Numbered from the stretch's first letter, positions 1 through 5,635 are shown. The stretch: DNA of 6,379 bases from Alphaproteobacteria bacterium (GCA_015163825.1 JAAOIL010000194.1:1-6379), one strand, 5' to 3'. Numbers and translations: made by a program. The notes: a model not told the origin generated them from the sequence alone.

Positions 1-924
1 CAACACGATCCCTTTGGCGGTGTCAATGACGGCGAAGTGTTATGGGGGCGGGGTGCCGTGGATATGAAAGGGGCGATAGCGGCTTTTGTTAGTGCTGTTT
101 CTTCTTATTTGGTGGGTGGTAACAATAGTGATAAAAATAGAGGCTCAATCAGTTTTTTAATCACGGGTGATGAAGAAGGCGTCGCCATTAATGGCACAAG
201 AAAAATGCTGGATTGGTTGCGCAAGGAAGGCGAGACCATTGATGATTGTTTGGTCGGGGAGCCGACCAACCCTGAAACATTGGGTGAGATGATAAAAATC
301 GGGCGGCGGGGCAGTGTCAATGTTGTGCTGAAAATGCGTGGCAAAGAAGGGCATGTGGCATATCCGCATTTGGCGCAAAACCCTATTGCGGCTTTGCTGG
401 CAGTGCTGACCGCCCTCAATAATACACCCCTTGATGAGGGCAATGAGCATTTTCAAGCCTCGCATTTGGAAATTACCACGATAGATATTGGTAATGAGAC
501 GACCAATGTTATTCCCGCCAGTGCTTCGGCTCGCTTTAATATCCGCTATAATAATGAATATAATAAAGAGCGCATAGAAGAATGGGTGCAAAATATATTG
601 GACGCACACACACCAGAAGGCGTGGCATGTGTGCCGACATTTACCCATAGTGGTGATGCTTTTTTGACACCCCTTAATTTAAAAGAGACTAATAATCTTA
701 CCCAGCATTTAAGGGCAGCGATTGAAAGTGTAACGGGGCGCATTCCTGAACTTTCAACATCGGGTGGCACATCTGATGCGCGCTTTATAAAAGATAGTGC
801 ACGGGTGGTGGAGTTCGGGCTTATCAGCCAGACGATGCACAAGACCGATGAATGCGTACGCCTTGACGATTTAAGAAACCTCACAAAAATCTATGAAATG
901 TTGTTGGAAAATTATTTTTCATAA
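1..924 (+). CDS. dapE: Succinyl-diaminopimelate desuccinylase DapE (5' end outside window)
   Basis: Zinc-dependent M20-family hydrolase that splits N-succinyl-LL-2,6-diaminopimelate into succinate and LL-diaminopimelate, in the cytoplasmic succinylase route to lysine and peptidoglycan. The frame is open from base 1, so 307 residues are visible. By comparison with about 375 in E. coli, roughly 70 N-terminal residues, including the first zinc-ligand His, lie upstream. The GTG at 37 is internal and is not a start. Visible landmarks, counted from base 1: GRGAVDMKG with the bridging Asp at 21; GDEEG with the catalytic Glu at 58 and ligand Glu at 59; VGEPT with ligand Glu at 87; GRRGS; HVAYPHLAQNP; NVIPASASARFNIRY; STSGGTSDARF; and MHKTDE with ligand His at 280. 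The active-site set visible here looks complete. A short Asn/Ser/Asp/Lys-rich loop follows the first helix. The gene converges on truA and its last 13 bp overlap the truA end. The family call is very secure; ArgE or another M20 peptidase is less likely given the DapE-type motifs. Confidence 0.96.
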   Translation, partial: QHDPFGGVNDGEVLWGRGAVDMKGAIAAFVSAVSSYLVGGNNSDKNRGSISFLITGDEEGVAINGTRKMLDWLRKEGETIDDCLVGEPTNPETLGEMIKIGRRGSVNVVLKMRGKEGHVAYPHLAQNPIAALLAVLTALNNTPLDEGNEHFQASHLEITTIDIGNETTNVIPASASARFNIRYNNEYNKERIEEWVQNILDAHTPEGVACVPTFTHSGDAFLTPLNLKETNNLTQHLRAAIESVTGRIPELSTSGGTSDARFIKDSARVVEFGLISQTMHKTDECVRLDDLRNLTKIYEMLLENYFS

Positions 925-1694
925 TCTACTTGCATGAGGGTTAGCCCATGCGCTGGTGCCACTGGCGCACACGCCGCCCTATCGCAAGCCTCTAGCGAGG
1001 CTTTGACATCGCGGGGTGTCCATTTACCCTCGCCAACTAATTTTAACGCCCCCGCCATAGAGCGCATTTGATTATGTAAAAAAGATCGTGCCGTCGCCGT
1101 GATTTTTATTATTTGCCCCTCCCCCTCATCAAGGGCGGCTTCATCAAATTTAGAGTGCACCTCTAATTTATCCAATGTTTTAAGCGGTGATTTCGCCTGA
1201 CAATGCGCCGAGCGAAAAGTGGTAAAATCATGATTGCCAAGCAATGTTTGTGCCGCCTCTGTCATCGCATTGGTGTCAAGGGTGCCGTTGAGGGGGCGGG
1301 GGATATGCCACGCTTGCGGCGCATCTAATGTGAGCGGCGCGCGCCGTGCCACAATATAATAAAGATAATGCCGAGCGCATGCCGAAAATCTGGCATCAAA
1401 ATCATCAGGCACCACTTGCGCCGATAATATCGCAATGCGGTGCGGTCGCAAATGATGATTCATCGCATCACATATTTTTTGCGGGGTATAATCACCCTCT
1501 ATATCTAAATGCGCCACCTGCCCGCGCGCATGAACCCCAGAATCTGTGCGCCCCGCCCCTTGCGGTATAAGGCGGGTGCCATAAAACTTTTCTATGGCAT
1601 CAGCCAAAGCATCTTGCACGGCGCCGCCATCACGCTGACTTTGCCAGCCACAAAAACCAGCGCCGTCATATTCTATTAGCAAACGATAGCGCAT
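912..1694 (-). CDS. truA: tRNA pseudouridine(38-40) synthase TruA
   Basis: Makes pseudouridine at positions 38, 39 and 40 of the tRNA anticodon arm. The 260-residue protein is near the usual length (E. coli about 270) and looks complete. It opens with the typical RYRLLIEYDGAGFCGWQSQ strand. The catalytic Asp is D51 in GAGRTDSGVHARGQ. Further along are NHHLRPHRIAI, the DFDARFSACARHYLYYI block and the HDFTTFRSAHCQAKSPLKTL motif. The C-terminal domain carries FLHNQMRSMAGALKLVGEGKW and ends in APAHGLTLMQVDYEK. The ATG at 1694 is supported by GAGG at 1705-1702 with 7-nt spacing. It lies inside the last codons of fmt (19-nt overlap), which suggests translational coupling in a def-fmt-truA unit. The 3' end overlaps convergent dapE. 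TruA is a standard neighbour of fmt in alphaproteobacteria. Confidence 0.97.
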   Translation of the reverse strand: MRYRLLIEYDGAGFCGWQSQRDGGAVQDALADAIEKFYGTRLIPQGAGRTDSGVHARGQVAHLDIEGDYTPQKICDAMNHHLRPHRIAILSAQVVPDDFDARFSACARHYLYYIVARRAPLTLDAPQAWHIPRPLNGTLDTNAMTEAAQTLLGNHDFTTFRSAHCQAKSPLKTLDKLEVHSKFDEAALDEGEGQIIKITATARSFLHNQMRSMAGALKLVGEGKWTPRDVKASLEACDRAACAPVAPAHGLTLMQVDYEK

Positions 1695-2617
1695 CTATTT
1701 GCCTCGCTTATGCCACGAATAAAATCTGCCGCAGACATTGCCGCCTTGCCCGCCCGTTGCACTTGTAAGAGGCGTAACCCCCCTTTTTCGCAAGCAATCG
1801 TTAAGGGGGATTCTATGATTGTTCCTACTTTTACACCTTTAATACTTGTGGTTGTTTCAGCCGATAAAACTTTGACACGCATATCATTATATAAAAACCA
1901 TGCGCCGGGGCTTGGCGAAAGCCCATGGATATGTCGCTGTACAACATCAGCACTATTACGCCAATCAATGCGGGTTTCGCTCTTGTCTATTTTTTCAGCA
2001 TAAGTGATGCCGATTTCTGGTTGCGGTTGGGGGGTTAAAGTATTGAGAGCGGCGAGGGTTTTGACAATCGCTTCTGCCCCCAATCGGGCAAGGTCGTTAT
2101 GTAGTGTGGCGGCGGTGGTGGTGTCGTCAATGCCCCATTCTTTTGTTGCCAGTATCGCCCCTGTATCTAAGCCTTTATCCATTTGCATAATGGTAATGCC
2201 TGTTTTTGTGTCCCCAGCCATAATCGCCCGATTGATAGGGGCTGCGCCCCGCCAACGCGGTAAAAGCGAGGCATGGATATTCCAACAGCCATATTTGGGA
2301 AGACTTAATAAGGAGGCGGGGATAATATGCCCATAGGCGGCAACAATGGCGATATCTGCCGCTTGTAAATCTCTCGTAATTTCTGGCGTAATTTTTGTGC
2401 CTTTTAGCGAGGTTGGGGTGCGCACCACCAGATTTAGGGCTTCGGCTTCCCGTTGTATGGCGGAGGCTTGCGGGTGTTTGCCACGTTTGGCGGGTGCCGA
2501 CGCGCGCGTGCAGACCGCAATAATATCATGTCCCGCTTTATGGAGCGCCCGCAAAGACGGCACTGCAAAATCAGGCGTGCCCATAAAGACAATACGTAGT
2601 TTTGAGAAAACACTCAT
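1676..2617 (-). CDS. fmt: Methionyl-tRNA formyltransferase Fmt
   Basis: Transfers the formyl group of 10-formyl-tetrahydrofolate to Met-tRNA(fMet), needed for efficient translation start. The 313-residue protein is full length. The N-terminal Rossmann-like formyltransferase domain starts LRIVFMGTPDFAVPSL. The catalytic triad fits N113 and H115 in NIHASLLPRWRGAAPI and D151 in MDKGLDTG; the 38-residue N-to-D spacing matches the GART/Fmt family. The tRNA-contacting basic loop (about residues 37-48) is APAKRGKH rather than the common RPAGRGKK, but R45 aligns with the important loop Arg of E. coli Fmt. The C-terminal OB-like domain begins near YAEKIDKSETRIDW and includes RHIHGLSPSPGAWF. The ATG at 2617 lies 3 nt after the def stop. 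No strong Shine-Dalgarno is visible before it, so translation probably depends on coupling with def. Its end overlaps truA. The def-fmt pairing is a classic functional neighbourhood. Confidence 0.97.
   Translation of the reverse strand: MSVFSKLRIVFMGTPDFAVPSLRALHKAGHDIIAVCTRASAPAKRGKHPQASAIQREAEALNLVVRTPTSLKGTKITPEITRDLQAADIAIVAAYGHIIPASLLSLPKYGCWNIHASLLPRWRGAAPINRAIMAGDTKTGITIMQMDKGLDTGAILATKEWGIDDTTTAATLHNDLARLGAEAIVKTLAALNTLTPQPQPEIGITYAEKIDKSETRIDWRNSADVVQRHIHGLSPSPGAWFLYNDMRVKVLSAETTTSIKGVKVGTIIESPLTIACEKGGLRLLQVQRAGKAAMSAADFIRGISEANRCAIVC
1702..1705 (-). promoter_or_regulatory. Ribosome binding site of truA
   Basis: GAGG on the minus strand, 7 nt before the ATG at 1694. It lies within the coding sequence of fmt, so fmt translation would pass over it. 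It supports the chosen truA start. Confidence 0.6.
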
Positions 2618-2620
2618 ACT

Positions 2621-3214
2621 CTATTCGCTTTGATGTTTTTCATTTTGGGTTTTGCGGATTTTTTTCAAAACCATATCGCGTTTGAGGCGTGATAAATGGT
2701 CTAAAAAAACAATGCCGTTTAAGTGATCTAGCTCGTGCTGGATACAAGTGGCTAATAGGCGCGCGCACTCTAACTCTTGCGGGGTGCCGTCATAATCTAG
2801 GAATGTGACACGGCATTGGGCGGGGCGTGTCACATCATCAAAAAAACCCGGCACGGAAAGACAACCCTCTTGGTAGTTGCGCATTTCATCTGAAACCCAA
2901 ATAATTTCAGGATTTATAAAAAAGCGTGGCTCTGTTTCTGTATTGGGTTCTGCTTCACGACTAATTTCACTATTAGAAGTAGGGAAATCTTGTGGCTCTT
3001 CGTCTTTTTCGTCTCTTGGTGATAGGTCCATAACAATCACCCGCACGGGCGCGCCCACTTGGATAGCCGCCAGCCCTATGCCATGCGCGGCATACATCGT
3101 CTCTAACATATCATCCATTAAACCACGCAGAGCAGTCGTTACGCCACCTTCTACAGGAGCAGAGACCTGCTTCAACCGCTTATCGGGAACCTCTATTATG
3201 TTGCGTATTGCCAT
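2621..3214 (-). CDS. def: Peptide deformylase Def with an acidic insertion
   Basis: Metalloenzyme that removes the N-terminal formyl group from new proteins, reversing the work of Fmt encoded next to it. All three family motifs are intact: GIGLAAIQVG (residues 45-54), EGCLSVPG with metal ligand C118, and QHELDHLNG with ligands H160 and H164 and catalytic E161. The C-to-H spacing (42) equals that of E. coli. The protein is 197 residues long, against about 169 in E. coli. Most of the excess is a 27-residue stretch between D63 and F98, rich in Glu, Asp, Ser and Pro, just before the FFINPEI strand. The C-terminus FLDHLSRLKRDMVLKKIRK is alphaproteobacterial in style. The ATG at 3214 gives the normal MAIRNIIEVPDKRL start but has no clear Shine-Dalgarno. 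The gene leads the def-fmt-truA unit, 68 nt after recR. Confidence 0.96.
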   Translation of the reverse strand: MAIRNIIEVPDKRLKQVSAPVEGGVTTALRGLMDDMLETMYAAHGIGLAAIQVGAPVRVIVMDLSPRDEKDEEPQDFPTSNSEISREAEPNTETEPRFFINPEIIWVSDEMRNYQEGCLSVPGFFDDVTRPAQCRVTFLDYDGTPQELECARLLATCIQHELDHLNGIVFLDHLSRLKRDMVLKKIRKTQNEKHQSE

Positions 3215-3221
3215 GCTTTGG

Positions 3222-3249
3222 AAATAAGCCCCTTGCCGCTTTTAGTCAA
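3222..3249 (-). promoter_or_regulatory. Possible promoter ahead of def
   Basis: In the 68-nt recR-def gap the minus strand shows TTGACT (3249-3244, five of six matches to the -35 consensus), a 16-nt spacer and TTATTT (3227-3222, a poor -10). If used, transcription would begin at or next to the def ATG (3214), giving a nearly leaderless message. That would fit the lack of a Shine-Dalgarno there. The -10 is weak, so read-through from recR is an equal alternative. Confidence 0.3.
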
Positions 3250-3282
3250 GGTGTCGTGGCTTAACCCCCAATTAGCCCCCCC

Positions 3283-3882
3283 TTAACGGCGCGATTTTAT
3301 CGCCGCTAAAAGTGTGCCCTCATCTAAATAATCTAACTCGCCGCCAACAGGCACACCATGCGCCAAGCGGGTTATCTTTAATGTTTCTTGCTCTTTTTGG
3401 TCTGCCAGTAAATCTATAATATAATGTGCTGTCGCCTGCCCCTCGACAGTGGCACCCGTGGCGACAATCACCTCGCGCACTTCTGATGCTTGCGCACGGA
3501 TTTGCAACGCCGCAAGATTTAACTCGTCCGGTCCAATACCATCAAGCGCCGATAAAGTGCCACCCAAAACATGATAACAACCCTGCACCGCCCCCGCCCG
3601 CTCTAATGCCCATAAAGCACCTACATCTTCCACCACGCAAATAATACTTTTATCACGGCGGGGGTCGGCGCAAATCGTGCAAGGCGCAATGCTATCTATA
3701 TTGCCACAGATTTCGCATATCTTAATCTCATCACGCAAAGCCACAAGCGCATCGCTTAACGGATTCAATAAGGATTCGCGCTTGCGCATAAGCTGCAATA
3801 CCGCGCGGCGTGCTGAACGAGGACCAAGACCCGATAGCCGCGATAGATATTTAATCAGGGTTTCAATTTCTTGCCCCGCCAT
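3283..3882 (-). CDS. recR: Recombination mediator protein RecR
   Basis: DNA-binding clamp-like protein that acts with RecO (and RecF) to load RecA on gapped DNA during recombinational repair. The 199-residue protein has the family's standard length and order: N-terminal helix-hairpin-helix (LSGLGPRSARRAVLQLM, about 16-32); a four-cysteine zinc finger (C56, C59, C68, C71); a Toprim domain starting IICVVEDVGALWALE (about 80-94) and running through YHVLGGTLSALDGIGPDEL; and the C-terminal LAHGVPVGGELDYLDEGTL, which includes the Walker B-like end. In the ATxATVEGQ motif the usual Asn is Gly (G143). The ATG at 3882 sits 1 nt past the dnaX stop, so it is likely co-transcribed and coupled with dnaX. 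The ybaB/ebfC gene that usually separates dnaX and recR is not present between them. Confidence 0.97.
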   Translation of the reverse strand: MAGQEIETLIKYLSRLSGLGPRSARRAVLQLMRKRESLLNPLSDALVALRDEIKICEICGNIDSIAPCTICADPRRDKSIICVVEDVGALWALERAGAVQGCYHVLGGTLSALDGIGPDELNLAALQIRAQASEVREVIVATGATVEGQATAHYIIDLLADQKEQETLKITRLAHGVPVGGELDYLDEGTLLAAIKSRR

Positions 3883-3883
3883 A

Positions 3884-5506
3884 TTATTCGTCTTCTTTAT
3901 TTGTGGCAGAGTTTGAGTCTGTGTCGGGGTCGGAGATGGGGTCGGAAGTGGGGTCGGATTCTGTTTCAGATTCTAAAGAAGGGATAACCGATCTTATTTC
4001 TGCGCCTGCAAATACTGCCAATGCCGCTTTAACTTGGGGGTCAGATTCGGCGGCAATTATTTTGGGATCATTTTTTATGGAGGCGTCTCCTTGAGAGGCA
4101 GATAGTTCTGCAGAATTAGGCACTGCTTTCAATTGTGCTTTTGGCGGCGTTTCTGGCTGTGGTTGTTGTTGTTGTTGGGGCGCGGCGGCGGCATTGCCCC
4201 CAACTGCTTGTGCCTGTGGTGGCTGAGATTGAGATTGTGGTTGAGATTGTGGTTGAGCCTGAGATTGCGGCTGTGTGGAATTTGTCGCCTCATATTGTTT
4301 GATAAGGTCTTCGGGTGTCGGGGCATCGGCTAAATGTGCCAAGCGAATAAGCACCATTTCTGCCGCCGCCCGTGCCTGTGCGGCAAACCGCACCTCCTCA
4401 TAGCCTTGCGATAATATCTGCCAGACACGCGTTAATATCCGTGTCGAGAGGGTCTTTGCCGCCTCTGCGCCGCGCAAGCGCATCGCCTCTGAATAGGTGA
4501 CATCATCGCTGGCTGCCGCCACAAACTTAATCCGTGTCAGCCAATAAGTCAGTTCGGCTAAATCAGCAATAATCGTGGCGGGCTCGGTGCCCATATTATA
4601 ATGCTCCTCAAACTCCGCCAGAGCTGCCGATAAATCACCCCGCAAAAGTAAATCAAATAAATCAAAAAGACGCTCGCGATTCGCCATACCCAAAATCACC
4701 CGCATATTTGTAGCATCAAGGGCTTGCACCCCCGCCCCCGCCTCATCGCCACTATAGGCAAAGGCGCGGTCTAATAAAGAGAGCGCATCACGCGCCGAAC
4801 CATCGGCGGCACGCGCGATAACCGCCAATGTTTCATCGGCAAGGGCGACCGATTCCTTATCGCAGACACGGCGCAACAATAAGGCAATCTCATCTAATGT
4901 TAAGCGGCGTAAATCAAAACGCTGACACCGCGACAAAACAGTAATCGGCACAGTACGGATTTCTGTCGTGGCAAAAATAAACTTGGCATAAGGCGGTGGC
5001 TCCTCCAATGTTTTTAGCAAACCATTAAATGCCGAACGCGATAACATATGCACCTCGTCAATAATATAAACCTTATAACGAGCTGATACAGGCGCATAAC
5101 GCACATTCTCTATTATCTCGCGGATGTTATCTATGCCCGTATTGGAAGCCGCATCCATCTCCAACACATCAACATGATTACCCGCCATTATATCCGCGCA
5201 ATGCGTGCCTTCTTTCTCCATAGATAAAGTCGGGGCATCTATACCCGCCTCTGTATCAGCATAATTTAGCGCCCGTGCCAAAACACGCGCCGTCGTCGTC
5301 TTACCAACACCACGCACCCCCGTTAAAATAAACGCATGCGCTATACGATTTGTCTGGAACGCATTGCGTAAAGTTTGCACCATCGCTTCTTGACCTATCA
5401 AATCCTCAAAAATGCGTGGGCGATATTTACGCGCCAAGACTTGATAACCCGCCTGCGCTGGCTGGGCTGGCGGGGTGTCTGCTATTCCCTCAAATCCGTC
5501 TTGCAA
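3884..5506 (-). CDS. dnaX: DNA polymerase III subunit tau/gamma (DnaX), TTG start
   Basis: Clamp-loader ATPase that opens and loads the beta clamp and links the polymerase cores. With the TTG at 5506 the product has 540 residues. The conserved start YQVLARKYRPRIFEDLIGQ lies at 21-39, Walker A GVRGVGKT at 63-70, Walker B YIIDEVHML at 147-155, and the SRC arginine-finger motif at 192-194. The E. coli-type zinc-module cysteines are reduced to one (C103), as is usual in alphaproteobacteria. The collar domain ends near LIRLAHLADAPTPEDL. Residues from about 410 are low complexity (Gln/Ser/Pro, a run of five Gln at 444-448). A conserved C-terminal element DPQVKAALAVFAGAEIRSV follows (489-507), then a 33-residue acidic Ser/Asp tail with three SDP repeats. 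The TTG is preferred to the ATG at 5602 because GGGAGG stands just ahead of it, the extra 32 residues resemble no DnaX, and that stretch encodes an SRP RNA on the same strand. recR follows after 1 nt. Confidence 0.94.
   Translation of the reverse strand: MQDGFEGIADTPPAQPAQAGYQVLARKYRPRIFEDLIGQEAMVQTLRNAFQTNRIAHAFILTGVRGVGKTTTARVLARALNYADTEAGIDAPTLSMEKEGTHCADIMAGNHVDVLEMDAASNTGIDNIREIIENVRYAPVSARYKVYIIDEVHMLSRSAFNGLLKTLEEPPPYAKFIFATTEIRTVPITVLSRCQRFDLRRLTLDEIALLLRRVCDKESVALADETLAVIARAADGSARDALSLLDRAFAYSGDEAGAGVQALDATNMRVILGMANRERLFDLFDLLLRGDLSAALAEFEEHYNMGTEPATIIADLAELTYWLTRIKFVAAASDDVTYSEAMRLRGAEAAKTLSTRILTRVWQILSQGYEEVRFAAQARAAAEMVLIRLAHLADAPTPEDLIKQYEATNSTQPQSQAQPQSQPQSQSQPPQAQAVGGNAAAAPQQQQQPQPETPPKAQLKAVPNSAELSASQGDASIKNDPKIIAAESDPQVKAALAVFAGAEIRSVIPSLESETESDPTSDPISDPDTDSNSATNKEDE
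3926..3961. repeat. 12-bp tandem repeat, three copies, in dnaX 3' end
   Basis: Three adjacent 12-bp units on the plus strand share GGGGTCGGA and differ in the last three bases. Read on the minus strand they encode ESDP, TSDP and ISDP (DnaX residues 516-527 in the TTG numbering). They form the acidic tail after the conserved C-terminal element. Confidence 0.85.
4163..4177. repeat. CAA trinucleotide run in dnaX
   Basis: Five TTG units on the plus strand, that is five CAA codons on the coding strand, giving Gln 444-448 of DnaX within the low-complexity linker. Using a single codon throughout suggests growth by replication slippage. Confidence 0.8.
4224..4271. repeat. Hexanucleotide Gln-Ser/Gln-Pro repeat in dnaX
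   Basis: Eight imperfect 6-bp units (TGAGAT, TGTGGT, TGAGCC, TGCGGC and similar) on the plus strand. On the coding strand they give alternating Gln with Ser, Pro or Ala. They lie in the linker between the collar domain and the C-terminal element of DnaX. Confidence 0.8.
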
Positions 5507-5511
5507 TGCTG

Positions 5512-5517
5512 CCTCCC
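5512..5517 (-). promoter_or_regulatory. Ribosome binding site deciding the dnaX start
   Basis: GGGAGG on the minus strand, 5 nt before the TTG at 5506. It is the strongest Shine-Dalgarno in the region and lies just after the SRP RNA and its T-run. It decides the TTG start against the upstream ATG at 5602, which is inside the RNA gene and has no good site. Confidence 0.7.
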
Positions 5518-5521
5518 TTAT

Positions 5522-5534
5522 AAAAACTAGAGCG
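5522..5534 (-). terminator. Possible leaky terminator or processing point after ffs
   Basis: Five Ts (5526-5522) follow the SRP RNA closing stem after about 7 nt. The stem plus U-run could act as a weak intrinsic terminator. The gap between stem and Us is longer than usual, and dnaX begins only 16 nt later, so at least some read-through is likely. The alternative is that ffs is cut out of a longer ffs-dnaX transcript. Confidence 0.3.
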
Positions 5535-5628
5535 GAAAGTCGGACAATGACCCACCCGCCATTGTTGGAGCTGCTTCCTCTCGGACCTGACTCGGTTGGC
5601 AATTTTGCGTGTCCATCGCCGACCTTCC
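5534..5628 (-). ncRNA. ffs: Signal recognition particle RNA, small bacterial type (4.5S-like)
   Basis: RNA scaffold of the SRP. It binds Ffh and guides nascent membrane proteins to FtsY. The minus strand contains the hallmark apical domain GTCAGGTCC-GAGA-GGAAGCAGC (about 5591-5570), with the symmetric internal loop halves TCAGG and AGCAG on either side of the tetraloop. The next helix is GAG paired with CTC, a compensated version of the GGG/CCC common in alphaproteobacteria. The ends close the hairpin: GGAAGGTCGG (5628-5619) pairs with CCGACTTTCC (5543-5534) over 10 base pairs including one G-U. This gives about 95 nt, normal for the short form. A matching promoter ends just upstream and a T-run follows. 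A position directly upstream of dnaX is common for this RNA in alphaproteobacteria. The ends are estimated from pairing and may be off by a few bases. Confidence 0.93.
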
Positions 5629-5635
5629 ACCACGC

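Noticed and set aside
37..39. GTG at 37 as the dapE start
   Set aside because: The frame is open to base 1 and the upstream residues continue the DapE sequence. The gene is simply cut by the window.
157..648. 163-residue minus-strand frame opposite dapE
   Set aside because: It lies wholly within dapE, which has intact catalytic motifs; there is no start signal and no family resemblance.
932..951. Hairpin (GCATG-GG / CC-CATGC) just after the dapE stop as a terminator
   Set aside because: It has a bulge and no T-run on either strand, and it encodes the conserved APAHGLTLM end of TruA, so the pairing is probably incidental.
3261..3282. Imperfect GGCT/AGCC hairpin in the recR-def gap as a terminator
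   Set aside because: Only about four base pairs before a mismatch, and no T-run follows on the minus strand.
4133..4333. Leu/Trp-rich plus-strand frame that looks like a membrane peptide
   Set aside because: It is the antisense of the Gln/Ser/Pro repeats of dnaX. The hydrophobic look is a by-product of TTG/CTG repeats.
5160..5260. Loss of the DnaX zinc-module cysteines as a novelty
   Set aside because: From known family members, many alphaproteobacterial DnaX proteins have the same cysteine-poor segment with a single conserved Cys, so this is a lineage trait.
5507..5602. N-terminal extension of dnaX to the ATG at 5602
   Set aside because: The 32 extra residues do not resemble DnaX, lie within the SRP RNA, and have no ribosome site, whereas the TTG at 5506 has GGGAGG 5 nt upstream.
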